Positions 1 to 8,468 of a stretch of DNA of 64,000 bases are shown piece after piece; the first letter of the stretch is position 1; each line of letters starts with the position of its first letter. The translations under genes and the position numbers were made by a program. Source of the DNA: Bifidobacterium parmae (lineage in GTDB: Bacteria; Actinomycetota; Actinomycetes; Actinomycetales; Bifidobacteriaceae); contig NZ_NMWT01000001.1 in the NCBI RefSeq assembly GCF_002860365.1, positions 1 through 64,000 on the forward strand, given 5' to 3'. The notes beneath the pieces are model-generated. The model saw only the letters and a list, made by a program, of their open reading frames with translations, was not told the origin of the DNA and ran no database searches.

Positions 1-179
1 CCACGGCCCGCGCCGGCACCGCCGGCCACGCCCGCGCCGCTCCGGCGCGCGGCGGCCGGCCGGGCCTCGTGGAACTCGTCCACCGTGCCCCACTGGCCGC
101 ATTCGGGGCATTTCCCGTACCATTTCGTGCCCGTCCAGCCACATTCCGAGCACAGGTACTGCACATTCGTCTTCGCCAT
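1..179 (-). CDS. radA: DNA repair protein RadA, N-terminal part (partial)
   Basis: This is the amino-terminal 59 residues of RadA/Sms, a RecA-like ATPase that promotes branch migration in recombinational repair. The rest of the gene lies left of the window. The visible part begins [20 protein letters not shown] and contains the diagnostic four-cysteine zinc finger (CSECGW then CPECGQW), followed by an Ala/Gly/Arg-rich stretch before the expected ATPase domain. The start ATG (complement of 177-179) has a -10-like TATCGT ending 6 nt upstream and a short GAGG, so the transcript may be leaderless. It diverges from the next gene across a 13-bp-arm inverted repeat at 202-233. Confidence 0.9.
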   Translation of the reverse strand, partial: MAKTNVQYLCSECGWTGTKWYGKCPECGQWGTVDEFHEARPAAARRSGAGVAGGAGAGR

Positions 180-201
180 GCCTCGACGATACGCACGCAA
201 T

Positions 202-233
202 CGATAAACCGGTAGATGTATACCGGTTTATCG
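202..233. promoter_or_regulatory. Perfect inverted repeat between radA and the next gene, possible operator
   Basis: The arms CGATAAACCGGTA and TACCGGTTTATCG are perfect 13-bp complements around a 6-bp centre. The site lies between divergent genes, so it is unlikely to be a terminator and more likely a repressor-type operator. It does not resemble the actinobacterial LexA box that might be expected beside radA. The cognate regulator is unknown. Confidence 0.5.
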
Positions 234-313
234 CCGTCCTTCGGAGTGTCGCGCCGCGTCACCGGCGTTCCGCGCCGGCCGCAGCGTCACAAGGCTGTGC
301 CACAATCGGAACC

Positions 314-928
314 ATGTCGAATACTCGTAGTTCCGCGCAGCACGGCCACGGCAAGCTGATCGCCGTCATCATCGCCGCTGCGCTCGTCGTCGTCCTCGCC
401 CTGCTGTCCGCATTCGTCTGGCCCGGATGGGCGCTCAACAAGAACGCCACCGGCACGCAGAACAGTGCGCAGCAGACCGCGGAGCCGACCACGCCGAGCA
501 TCAAGGCCACGGCCCTGCCGGACAACGCGACCGAACTGCTCAAGGCCATGCCGGACAGCGTGCTCAACTATGCGCGCACCAAGGCCGACGCCTCGACCAC
601 GTGGAACTCCGCCACGCCGCTCGAAGAGTACACGCTCACCTACTCGACCGGCAAGAAGGCCGCCGACGTGACGCTCGTCGTCGCCCAGTGGAGCACGTCC
701 GACCCGGCGAAGACCCAGTACGACGCGCTCGCCAAGAACCTGACCGGCAAGTCGATCGCCTCGGGCGCGGTGAAGGTGCAGGGCGACACCACCGGCGACT
801 ACGTGGTGAAGACCGATTCCGGCGACGCGAAGAAGGCCACCGCCCTGTGGCGCAACGACACGGTCGTGTTCCAGGCCACCGGCTCGAAGGCCGCGGTCCA
901 GCGGTTCTACCAGAAGTTCCCGCTGTAA
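314..928 (+). CDS. Small membrane-anchored secreted protein of unknown function
   Basis: This encodes 204 residues. There is a short basic cytoplasmic start (residues 1-14), one strongly hydrophobic segment at about 15-37, and an extracytoplasmic domain of about 160 residues rich in Thr, Ala, Ser and Lys with no cysteine. No catalytic motif is recognisable. The segment lacks a clear cleavage site or lipobox, so a membrane anchor is more likely than release. The -10-like CACAAT ends 7 nt before the ATG and no ribosome binding site is present, suggesting a leaderless mRNA. It precedes the bS22 gene on the same strand with a 105-nt gap. Function is not assigned. Confidence 0.75.
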   Translation: MSNTRSSAQHGHGKLIAVIIAAALVVVLALLSAFVWPGWALNKNATGTQNSAQQTAEPTTPSIKATALPDNATELLKAMPDSVLNYARTKADASTTWNSATPLEEYTLTYSTGKKAADVTLVVAQWSTSDPAKTQYDALAKNLTGKSIASGAVKVQGDTTGDYVVKTDSGDAKKATALWRNDTVVFQATGSKAAVQRFYQKFPL

Positions 929-1033
929 GGGGAGCCCCGGGGCTCACGGCGACGCACGGGTGGCGTAGTCCGCGAGAACGTGTATACTCGTGCGAGTTGC
1001 AACTTTTACGATTAATCGGATTGGAGGCTTCAG

Positions 1034-1123
1034 ATGGGTTCCGTCATCAAGAAGCGCCGCAAGCGGATGAGCAAGAAGAAGCACCGCAAACTGCTGCGTA
1101 AGACCCGCCACCAGCGCAAGTAG
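1034..1123 (+). CDS. Small ribosomal subunit protein bS22 (AURKAIP1/COX24 type)
   Basis: This 29-residue, extremely basic protein starts MGSVIKKRRKRMSKKKHRKL and is made almost wholly of Lys, Arg, His and hydrophobics. It matches the actinobacterial 30S protein bS22, which in mycobacteria sits near the decoding centre and begins with the same residues. The ATG at 1034 follows TTGGAGGCTTCAG, a good ribosome binding site (GGAGG, spacing 8). A strong terminator follows the stop. The gene is short enough to be missed by length-filtered annotation. Confidence comes from the near-invariant family sequence. Confidence 0.93.
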   Translation: MGSVIKKRRKRMSKKKHRKLLRKTRHQRK

Positions 1124-1145
1124 TCTTACCTGCATCAAGGCATGA

Positions 1146-1186
1146 GAAGACCCCGCGGACCGGAAGGTTCGCGGGGGTCTTCGTTT
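1146..1186 (+). terminator. Rho-independent terminator after bS22
   Basis: The arms GAAGACCCCGCG and CGCGGGGGTCTTC form a stem followed by CGTTT. It lies 22 nt after the bS22 stop codon. Confidence 0.85.
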
Positions 1187-1192
1187 ATGCTC

Positions 1193-1237
1193 GCAGGTCG
1201 GCCGGGCCAGACGCGGAATCGGGCCCGGCCGACCTGC
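1193..1237 (-). terminator. Hairpin terminator downstream of rpiA
   Basis: The arms GCAGGTCGGCCGGGCC and GGCCCGGCCGACCTGC are perfect 16-bp complements with a 13-nt loop, ending 20 nt past the rpiA stop. There is no T-run, so termination efficiency is uncertain. Together with the preceding hairpin it separates convergent transcription from bS22. Confidence 0.65.
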
Positions 1238-1257
1238 TCAGTCGGACGTGAACCGAC

Positions 1258-1956
1258 TCACTTGTTGCCGTTGGTGAGGACGCGCGGGCCGTTCGGATCG
1301 CCGACGATCACCTTGTCGACCATGTTGAGGAACAGGCCGTGCTCGACGACGCCTACCGTGTTGATGAGGTCCTCGGCCAGCTCGAACGGGTGCTCGATCT
1401 TCTCCAGGTGCAGGTCCACGACGTAGTTGTTCTCGTCGGTGCGGACCTCCTTGCCTTCGGCGTCGAGGCGCAGGACCGGCTTGTAGCCCTTGGCCTCGAA
1501 CTTCTTGATCACGTGGCCGGCGCCGAACGGGATCACCTCGACCGGCAGCGGGAACTTGCCGATCGTGTCGACGACCTTGGACTCGTCGACGATCCACACG
1601 ATCTTGTCGGAGTTGGTGGCCACGATCTTCTCCCACAGGAGGGCCGCACCGCCGCCCTTGATGCCATTGAAGTTCTTGTCGACCTCGTCGGCGCCGTCGA
1701 TGGTCACGTCGATGTGGTCCACGTCGTCGATGTCGACGATCTTGATGCCGTAGCTTTCGGCCTGCGCCTGCGTGCGGCGGGAGGTGGTCACGCCGGTGAA
1801 CTGGAGGCCTTCCTCCTGCACGCGGCGGCCGAGCTCGTCGACGAGGAACTTGACGGTGGAACCGGTGCCCAGGCCCGCGATCATGCCGTTCTCGATGAGC
1901 TTGGCGGCCTCGATGCCGGCGGCCTTCTTGAGGGCGTCCTGCTGTGCCTTATCCAT
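1258..1956 (-). CDS. rpiA: Ribose-5-phosphate isomerase A
   Basis: RpiA interconverts ribose 5-phosphate and ribulose 5-phosphate, a step that feeds the bifid shunt and nucleotide synthesis in the cytoplasm. The 232 residues match the usual family length. Visible motifs are GLGTGST near residue 30 (phosphate loop), DGADEVD near 86 and [11 protein letters not shown] near 99, with the catalytic Glu and Lys in the latter. The ATG at 1956 has AAAGGATTCACATC upstream. A putative -10 TAGGAT lies about 40 nt further up. It is a single gene downstream of rnhA with a 95-nt gap. Confidence 0.96.
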   Translation of the reverse strand: MDKAQQDALKKAAGIEAAKLIENGMIAGLGTGSTVKFLVDELGRRVQEEGLQFTGVTTSRRTQAQAESYGIKIVDIDDVDHIDVTIDGADEVDKNFNGIKGGGAALLWEKIVATNSDKIVWIVDESKVVDTIGKFPLPVEVIPFGAGHVIKKFEAKGYKPVLRLDAEGKEVRTDENNYVVDLHLEKIEHPFELAEDLINTVGVVEHGLFLNMVDKVIVGDPNGPRVLTNGNK

Positions 1957-2051
1957 GATGTGAATCCTTTCCTTCCATATGAAAAGTCGTTTCCATCCTA
2001 ACGCGGGTGGAAGATTGTGCGCGGGTGTGTGCGCTCGTGTTCGCCAAATGT

Positions 2052-3062
2052 TCAGTCGCGCAGAAAATCCGCGTCCGTGATCGTGAGATTGCCGTCGCCG
2101 TCCACGAATCCGTCCACCGCGATGTACCCGCGCACATGCATCGGCATGCCGTCGAAGTACGGACTTGTCTTCGGCGCGGGCGAGAAGCGCACGTCGCCCG
2201 TCACCCTCAGTCCGCTCGGCGCGGGGAGTGCGGGTTGTGCGACGGGTTGCACGGGAGATGCGGGTTGCGCGGAGAGCGACATGGACTGCGCGATCTCCGT
2301 GTGCGACGACGCCGTGCGCGTCTCCGCCGCGTCCGGCGCGGTGCCGCCTACTCCGCCGAGATCGTCCGGCACGCCCTCCGGCTCGGCGAGCAGGTCCGCG
2401 AGACTCTTCCGCGATCCCGAGTCGTCCTGCGTCGCGGCCCGTCCCGCGTCGCGACGCAGGCTCGCCGCGTCCGCCTTGCCGTCCAGCACGAGCTGGACGT
2501 CCGGCGGCACGTCGGTGCCGCGCGAGTACTCGGAGTTCAGCAGCGAACGCCATCCCTCGATCGGCAGGTATCCGTCGCGCGCGCCCGACCGGCAGTCGCC
2601 GGCGTACGTGCGCGCGAGCTCGTCGACGAGCTCGTTGCCCGCGTTGCCCGCGTGCCCCTTCACCCATCTGAACTCGACGGGACCGGGACGTTTCGAGATC
2701 GCCTCGTCGATCGCCTGGATGAGTTCGCGGTTCTTGACCGGCTTCTTCTGCGAGTTCTTCCAGCCGTTGCGCTTCCAGCCTTTGACCCATTTCGTCGAAC
2801 AGTTGATCGCGTACTGCGAATCCGATTCGATGATGAGCTGCTGTTCTCCCGGATGCGCGCGCAATGCTTCGAGCACGGCGCACAGTTCGCCGATTTGGTT
2901 GGTGCCGTTCGTGGCGCCGCCCGCGTCGTAGCCGCGCGAATCGTGCTCGTGGCCGGGGTCGCCGCCCGCGTCCCTCGCATGGTCGGCCCACGCCCATCCC
3001 ATCGGCCCGTTCGGATTGCCGAGCGCGGACCCGTCCGTCGATACCACAATCGTGTCAGTCAT
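2052..3062 (-). CDS. rnhA: Ribonuclease HI with long C-terminal extension
   Basis: This is a cytoplasmic endonuclease that cuts RNA in RNA-DNA hybrids. The first 175 residues hold the full DEDD active site: D in [11 protein letters not shown] in [10 protein letters not shown] in IIESDSQYA, and the His/Asp pair in [17 protein letters not shown]. An extra loop (residues about 33-50) precedes the second motif. The protein is 336 residues, about twice the family norm. The remaining part is Ala/Pro/Asp-rich low complexity, then a compact end (about 280-336) including [20 protein letters not shown] that may be a separate small domain. The start has TAGGGT 6 nt upstream and GGAGG almost touching the ATG, which suggests leaderless expression. 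Confidence 0.93.
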   Translation of the reverse strand: MTDTIVVSTDGSALGNPNGPMGWAWADHARDAGGDPGHEHDSRGYDAGGATNGTNQIGELCAVLEALRAHPGEQQLIIESDSQYAINCSTKWVKGWKRNGWKNSQKKPVKNRELIQAIDEAISKRPGPVEFRWVKGHAGNAGNELVDELARTYAGDCRSGARDGYLPIEGWRSLLNSEYSRGTDVPPDVQLVLDGKADAASLRRDAGRAATQDDSGSRKSLADLLAEPEGVPDDLGGVGGTAPDAAETRTASSHTEIAQSMSLSAQPASPVQPVAQPALPAPSGLRVTGDVRFSPAPKTSPYFDGMPMHVRGYIAVDGFVDGDGNLTITDADFLRD

Positions 3063-3151
3063 ACCTCCACCCTAATGGCACCCGCGGGCGTGATGGGGAC
3101 GACCGTCCCCCGTCCGCTTCGCGGGTACCGCGCCGGCGGGCGCGGTGCCTG

Positions 3152-3402
3152 GTGTCGTGCGCGTTTGCGCCACACAAGGGGTGCTGCGATGCTGTGTGGC
3201 GCGCGTTTGCGCCACGCAACGCCATGTGCAGGTGGTTTCGTGCTTGTGTGGCGCGATACTGCGCCACACTCGGCCCGAATCGGTGATTCCGCGTAAGTGT
3301 GGCTGAGGAGCTGCGCCACACGACGCATGGAGATGCGATTCCGGCGTTGCGTGGCGAGGAAGTGCTCCACACTTCGGTCCGTGTGGCATTGTGTGGCGCA
3401 CA
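3152..3402. repeat. Cluster of six short palindromes, period mostly 51-52 bp
   Basis: The 680-base gap between rnhA and the HtaA gene holds six imperfect copies of a 24-bp palindrome with consensus GTGTGGCGC-N6-GCGCCACAC. Copies start at 3152, 3194, 3246, 3297, 3349 and 3381. Intervening stretches are 18, 28, 27, 27 and 8 bp. The third and fourth share GATTCCG followed closely by CGT. No open frame with coding character crosses the cluster. Units are too divergent for a CRISPR. Function is unknown. The rest of the gap (3403-3742) carries an operator-like site and the operon leader. Confidence 0.8.
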
Positions 3403-3524
3403 TCCGAGTGCATGGAGGATTATCCCGCTTGCCTGGGTGTCCACTCCGGGCCCGTCGCTCACTCAGCCGCGCGACACGTGCGTGGAATCGCGTTTCTTGG
3501 GTTGGTGTTCCCGCGCATCGGGAA

Positions 3525-3540
3525 TGTGAGGTTTCTCACA
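3525..3540. promoter_or_regulatory. Operator-like palindrome upstream of the heme-type operon
   Basis: TGTGAGGTTTCTCACA is a 16-bp site with perfect 6-bp arms, matching the pattern TGTGA-N6-TCACA used by CRP-type regulators such as corynebacterial GlxR. It lies about 200 nt before the first gene of the operon. Related sites are at 13892, 13915 and 38881. The regulator is not identified, and an iron-responsive factor cannot be inferred from this sequence. Confidence 0.45.
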
Positions 3541-3742
3541 GCTATTGATTTCGCGTGGAGAATCTGCCATCGTGCGCGTGCGAATAGCGGCGGAATCGCG
3601 TGGACACAAGACTGTTCTTTCAAAAGAATCCTTCGTAGATTGCGAAATGCTTTCGCGGCCGCCCGCCAGCGACTCAAGGGAATCAGGGGCGGAATCCGCG
3701 AGGAACCTCCGCAAGGGAACGAAGGAACGAAAGGACCCCAGG

Positions 3743-6130
3743 ATGACCGCATCATCCCGCCGCGCCGTGATCGCCGCGTTCGCGGCCGTCGCCGCACTCG
3801 GCGCCGGCCTCGTCGCGCCGACCGCGCACGCCGCCGAATCCAAGACCACCAGCGACGCCACGCTCACGTGGAGCCTCAACAAGGAATCGAACTGGCGCGC
3901 CTACGCGCCGGGCACGTTCAACTTCCTGTCCGCCGGCATCGTCGACAAGACCTCGGCCAGCGACTCCGTCGAGGAGAACGAGTGGAAGCAATCCGACGGC
4001 AACGTGTCCATCGAGAAGAAGCAGGCCGACGGCACATACCAGGCCGCCACCTGGGCGGGTCTCAAGACCACGCCGGACGGCAAGGACCTGCCCGCCGCCT
4101 ATTCCGCGACCGGCGAAGGCAGCGGCAACCGCGTCAAGCTCACCAAGGGCTCCGGCACGATCGACGCCGCGAACGACGACGCCGAGATCTCGTGGGACGG
4201 CGCGTTCACCGTCGTCTACTACTCCGGCCTCAACCAGTGGTACGCGAAGGACCTCAAGCTCACCGTGACGAACGGCTCCGGCAAGCTCACCGCCACGCTC
4301 GGCGGATGGGCCACCGACATGAACGACACGAGCAAGTTCGCCGTGCTCGACGAGGAGAAGGACGTGGAGATCGCCACGCTTTCGAACGTCGACGTGAAGG
4401 ACGACGGCACCGTCGTCACCCCCGACTTCAACGAGACCGACGTGGACGGCCAGGGCACGATGTTCAAGAGCTGGCCGAAGCCGTTCCTCGACTTCGTGTC
4501 CAAGACCGGTTCCGGCCCGTACTGGTACGCCTCCGGCGGCGCCGCCGACCAGCGCAAGGCCCCCGCCGAGATCCAGGTCGCCTACACCGCGAAGACCCCC
4601 GAGCCGCAGGCCACCGCGCCCGAGGCGCCGGCCAAGCCGACCGCGACCGTCGCCGGCACGATGGCCGACCCGTACCGCGTGAAGGTCGATTGGACCGCCC
4701 CGGCCAAGGACGGCGGCTCCGCGATCACCGGCTACACCGTCACCCTCACCCCGTCCACCGGCGACCCGGTCAGCCAGGACGTGGACGCGACCGCCACCAC
4801 CGCCACGTTCGGCAAGCTCACCGCGCAGAACGTCTCCTACACGGCGTCCGTCGTCGCGAAGAACGCGGAAGGCGCGTCCGCCGCGTCCCCGGCCTCCGAC
4901 CCGGTCACCCCGAACGCCGATCCGGCCGCCACGCCGGCCATCACCGTCGAGCCGACCGCCGACATCGATCCGGCCGTGGAGAACACGTTCACCGTCAAGG
5001 GCACCGGCTTCACCGGCGGCGCCGCCTTCTACGGCGCGTACGCCGTCGTCGCCGACACGAGCAAGTGGAACGCCGGCCAGACCCCGACCTCCGCGAACGA
5101 CTTCGTGAAAGCCGCGTGGGTCAAGGCCGCCGACATCAAGGACGGCGCCTTCACCGCCACCGTCACCGTGCCCGCCGGCTCGCTCGAATACGGCAAGACC
5201 TACGTGGTCGGCACGACCGCCGCGCACGGTCTGTCCCTGACCGACCGTCGCCTCGACACCGCCACCGCGATCACGCTCAAGGCCCAGCCGAAGGCCCCCG
5301 AGGCCCCGGCCCGCCCCGCACTCGCCGCGAACGGCACCAGTGCCACCGTCACCTGGACCGCCCCGGCCGACAACGGTTCCGCGATCACCGGCTACACGGT
5401 GACGCTCACCCCGGCCGACGGCAAGGGCGACGTCAAGACCCAGGACGTCGACGCCGCCGCGACCGCCGCCACGTTCGACGGTCTCGCCAAGGGCGTCGAC
5501 TACACGGCCACCGTCGTCGCCAGGAACGCGATCGGCGCGTCCGCCGCGTCCCCGGCCTCCGCTCAGGTCACGATTGCCGCCACCGCGCCGGGCGCGGCGG
5601 GCGACGTGACCGTCCGCCAATCCGCCGCGCACGAGCTGATTGTCGGTTGGACCGCTCCGGCCGACGACGGCGGTTCCGCGATCACCGGCTACACGGTGAC
5701 GCTCACCCCGACCACCCGCGCCGACGGCGCCAAGACCCAGCAGGTCGCCGCCGACACGACCACCGCCGTCTTCACCGACCTCGATCCGGCCGTCGCCTAC
5801 ACGGCGTCCGTCGTCGCCGCGAACAAGATCGGCGATTCCGCCGCCGCGACGTCCGATCTCGACAATCCGGTCAATCCCGCTCCGGACCAGTCCACGGGTG
5901 ATGGTGACGGTGACGGCACTACCGACGGCACCGGTACCGGCACGACCGACGGCAACGGCTCGAACGGCTCGACCACGACCGGTTCCGGCACCGCGGATGC
6001 CACGACGAACGCCGACGGCTCCGCGAAGCTGAGCGCCACCGGCGCCTCCGTCGCCGCGCTCGCCGGCGTGATGATCGCCCTCGCCGTCGCCGCGGCCGCC
6101 GTGACCATCCTGCGCCGCCGCAACGCCTGA
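3743..6130 (+). CDS. HtaA-domain, fibronectin-III cell-wall-anchored protein (probable heme binding)
   Basis: This is a surface protein of 795 residues. A signal peptide ends near residue 32 (AHA). Residues about 36-280 resemble the HtaA heme-binding domain of Corynebacterium diphtheriae (LTWSLNKESNWRAYAPGTFN, then VYYSGLNQWYAKDLKLTV and the GWATDMNDTSKF region). Then come a fibronectin-III-like module, an Ig-like module with AAHGLS, two more fibronectin-III modules with ITGYTVTLTP repeats, a Thr/Gly spacer, and a sorting signal LSATG, hydrophobic segment and RRRNA tail. ATG 3743 is chosen because AAAGGACCCCAGG precedes it and a signal peptide follows. It heads an operon with ABC heme-type transporter genes and probably captures heme at the wall. 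Heme binding is inferred; the canonical axial His is not evident. Confidence 0.78.
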   Translation: MTASSRRAVIAAFAAVAALGAGLVAPTAHAAESKTTSDATLTWSLNKESNWRAYAPGTFNFLSAGIVDKTSASDSVEENEWKQSDGNVSIEKKQADGTYQAATWAGLKTTPDGKDLPAAYSATGEGSGNRVKLTKGSGTIDAANDDAEISWDGAFTVVYYSGLNQWYAKDLKLTVTNGSGKLTATLGGWATDMNDTSKFAVLDEEKDVEIATLSNVDVKDDGTVVTPDFNETDVDGQGTMFKSWPKPFLDFVSKTGSGPYWYASGGAADQRKAPAEIQVAYTAKTPEPQATAPEAPAKPTATVAGTMADPYRVKVDWTAPAKDGGSAITGYTVTLTPSTGDPVSQDVDATATTATFGKLTAQNVSYTASVVAKNAEGASAASPASDPVTPNADPAATPAITVEPTADIDPAVENTFTVKGTGFTGGAAFYGAYAVVADTSKWNAGQTPTSANDFVKAAWVKAADIKDGAFTATVTVPAGSLEYGKTYVVGTTAAHGLSLTDRRLDTATAITLKAQPKAPEAPARPALAANGTSATVTWTAPADNGSAITGYTVTLTPADGKGDVKTQDVDAAATAATFDGLAKGVDYTATVVARNAIGASAASPASAQVTIAATAPGAAGDVTVRQSAAHELIVGWTAPADDGGSAITGYTVTLTPTTRADGAKTQQVAADTTTAVFTDLDPAVAYTASVVAANKIGDSAAATSDLDNPVNPAPDQSTGDGDGDGTTDGTGTGTTDGNGSNGSTTTGSGTADATTNADGSAKLSATGASVAALAGVMIALAVAAAAVTILRRRNA

Positions 6131-6135
6131 CGCGG

Positions 6136-7371
6136 ATGATGACCGACTCCCGCAACGGCCGCCGTCACCGCGCCATCTCGCGCGCCGCGACGGCGGCCGT
6201 GGCCGCGTGCCTGCTGGTGCTCGGCGGGTGCGCGAACATCGGCACGATCTCCGAGGCGAGCCTCGACTCATGCGACGTGCCGACCGCCTCCACCGAGCCG
6301 AATCCGCCGCAACTGCCCGATGTCACGCAGTCGCAGCTCACCGATCCGCGCGAAATCACCGGTCCCACGACCGCATACACGCGGTCGGACCAGATCATCC
6401 CGATCACGAACGTGCCGTTCGAGGAGCAGCGGCTGCCCGTCACCGTGGAAAGCGCGGACGGGCCCAAGCAGACCGTGACCGACACGACGCGCATCCTCGC
6501 GCTCAACCAGAACGGCGGTCTCGCCGCGGCCGTGTACGCGCTCGGCTTCGGCTGCAACCTGGTCGGCCGCGACACGGCCACCGGCTCGTCCGGCATGGAC
6601 AAGCTGCCCAAGGTGACCGTCAACGGCATGGATCTGAACGCGGAGGCGATCCTCGCGCTCGAACCGACCGTCATCATCACCGACACGTCGATCGGCCCAT
6701 ACGACGTGCAGTTGCAGTTGCGCCAATCCGGGATCCCGGTCGTGTTCGTGCCGTTGGAAAGCGAGAAAGGCGTCTCCGGCGTGGGCGCGCAGATCCAGGC
6801 CGTCGCCGACGCGCTCGGCGTGAGCGACCTCGGCAGACAGCTCGTCAAGCGCACGAACAGCGAGATCAGCCAGACCATCCAGAACATCCGGAACACGCTC
6901 GTCCCCACGGACGAGAAGCGACGCCCCCGCATCGTGTTCCTCTACGTGCGCGGCAAGTCGATCTACTACTGGTTCGGCGAAGGCTCCGGCGCGGATTCGC
7001 TCATCCAGTCGATCGGCGCGGTCGACGTGGCCGAGGAGGTCGGCTTCAACGGCATGGCCCCCACCAATTCCGAGGCGCTCATCAAGGCGAAACCCGACGT
7101 GATCCTCGCGATGACCCTCGGCGTCGAATCCGCGGGCGGCGTCGACGGCATGCTCGCCATGCCCGGCATCGCGGAGACGCCAGCCGGGCAACACCGGCGC
7201 ATCGTCGACATGAGCGACTACGAGATCATGAGCTTCGGCCCGCAGACCGCGCAGGTGCTGGCCGCGCTCGCCACCGCCGTCTACGCGCCCGAACACAGCT
7301 ACCAACCGGAGAACAAGCCGGAAGTCATCCAGAAACGACTCGACGAGATGCAGCAGGAGAACAAGTCATGA
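6136..7371 (+). CDS. hmuT: ABC transporter substrate-binding lipoprotein (heme/iron-complex type)
   Basis: This 411-residue periplasmic-binding-type protein is anchored outside the membrane. The lipobox LVLGGC is at about residues 28-33. The mature part has the two-lobed metal-chelate binding fold: LNQNGGLAAAVYALGFGCNLVGRD, EAILALEPTVIITD, a long linking helix (DLGRQLVKRTNSEISQTIQN), then PRIVFLYVRG and EALIKAKPDVILAM. It begins 5 nt after the HtaA-domain gene and overlaps the permease gene by 4 nt. Context with HtaA proteins points to heme rather than siderophore or cobalamin, but the fold does not distinguish them. ATG 6136 and ATG 6139 are both possible starts. Confidence 0.85.
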   Translation: MMTDSRNGRRHRAISRAATAAVAACLLVLGGCANIGTISEASLDSCDVPTASTEPNPPQLPDVTQSQLTDPREITGPTTAYTRSDQIIPITNVPFEEQRLPVTVESADGPKQTVTDTTRILALNQNGGLAAAVYALGFGCNLVGRDTATGSSGMDKLPKVTVNGMDLNAEAILALEPTVIITDTSIGPYDVQLQLRQSGIPVVFVPLESEKGVSGVGAQIQAVADALGVSDLGRQLVKRTNSEISQTIQNIRNTLVPTDEKRRPRIVFLYVRGKSIYYWFGEGSGADSLIQSIGAVDVAEEVGFNGMAPTNSEALIKAKPDVILAMTLGVESAGGVDGMLAMPGIAETPAGQHRRIVDMSDYEIMSFGPQTAQVLAALATAVYAPEHSYQPENKPEVIQKRLDEMQQENKS

Positions 7372-8468
7372 CCGAACGTGACGCGCGCATCGCCGCCAAC
7401 GCGGCCGACCTCGGTCTCGCCGCCCGCACCCCGCGCGTCGGCAGGACCGCCCTCACCTTCATCGTGCTCGCCGCCGGGCTCGTCGTGATGACCGTCGTCT
7501 CCGCCTCGCTCGGCCAGCTCATCATCCCCTTCGACCAGGTGCTCGGCTCGGTCCTCAACAAGGTCGGCCTCCACTGGCTCGACGGCCCGACCCGCGCGTT
7601 CGGCGAGGAGGCGTTGTGGAACGTGCGCTTCCCGCGCATCGTCATGGCGATCGTCGTCGGCGCGGCGCTCGGCGTGGCCGGCGCGCTCATGCAGGGCGTG
7701 TTCGGCAACCCGCTCGCCGAGCCGGGCACGGTGGGCGTCTCCTCCGGCGCGGCCGTCGGCGCGAGCTGCTCGATCCTCATGGGCTGGGATTTCCTCGGCG
7801 CGCTCACCACGCCCGCCCTCGCCTTCGCATGCGGCCTGTTCACCACATTGTCCGTATACCTGCTCGCCCGCCGCGACGGCCGCACCGAGGTCGTCACCTT
7901 GATCCTGACCGGCGTGGCCGTCAACGCGGTGGCCGGCGCGCTGATTTCGTTCTGCACGTTCGCCGCGCCCACCTCCGCCCGCGACCAGATCGTGTTCTGG
8001 CAGATGGGCTCGTTCAACGGCTCGCGTTGGAACCAGGTCGCGCTCGTCGCGCCGATGTGCGTGGTCGGCGTCATCGCCGTGCAGTTCATGGCGCATCGGC
8101 TCGACCTGCTCGCGCTCGGCGAGAAGCCGGCCCGTCATCTTGGCGTCGACGTCGAGCGCCTGCGCTTCTGCTCGATGCTCGTCGTCGCGCTGCTCGTCTC
8201 GTCGGCCGTCGCGTTCTGCGGCATCATCGCGTTCGTCGGTCTCGTCGTGCCGCACCTGCTGCGCCTCATCATCGGCCCCGGGCATCGCGCGCTGCTGCCC
8301 GCCTCCGCGCTGGGCGGCGCGCTGCTGCTCACCATCGCCGATTTCGCCGCGCGCACCACGATCCAGTTCGCGGACCTGCCGATCGGCATGCTCACCTCGC
8401 TTGTCGGCGGACCGTTCTTCTTCTGGCTGCTGCGCCGCAGCCGCTCCAAGTCGGGAGGTTGGGCATGA
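7368..8468 (+). CDS. hmuU: FecCD-family ABC permease, heme type
   Basis: This is a polytopic inner membrane permease of 366 residues in the FecCD/BtuC family, with about ten membrane segments. Family marks are RFPRIVMAIVVGAALGVAGA, QGVFGNPLAEPGTVGVSSGA, the ATPase-contact loop ALGEKPARHLGVDVERLR, and the closing IAFVGLVVPHLLRLIIGPGH. It normally works as a homodimer with the ATPase encoded next. Overlaps by ATGA at both ends (4 nt with the preceding and following genes) indicate translational coupling. Substrate is inferred from the operon. Confidence 0.9.
   Translation: MTERDARIAANAADLGLAARTPRVGRTALTFIVLAAGLVVMTVVSASLGQLIIPFDQVLGSVLNKVGLHWLDGPTRAFGEEALWNVRFPRIVMAIVVGAALGVAGALMQGVFGNPLAEPGTVGVSSGAAVGASCSILMGWDFLGALTTPALAFACGLFTTLSVYLLARRDGRTEVVTLILTGVAVNAVAGALISFCTFAAPTSARDQIVFWQMGSFNGSRWNQVALVAPMCVVGVIAVQFMAHRLDLLALGEKPARHLGVDVERLRFCSMLVVALLVSSAVAFCGIIAFVGLVVPHLLRLIIGPGHRALLPASALGGALLLTIADFAARTTIQFADLPIGMLTSLVGGPFFFWLLRRSRSKSGGWA

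Noticed and set aside
3152-3402. CRISPR array (24-bp repeats with 27-28-bp spacers)
   Set aside because: The repeats are only loosely conserved, spacers share sequence with each other and vary in length, and no cas gene is present.
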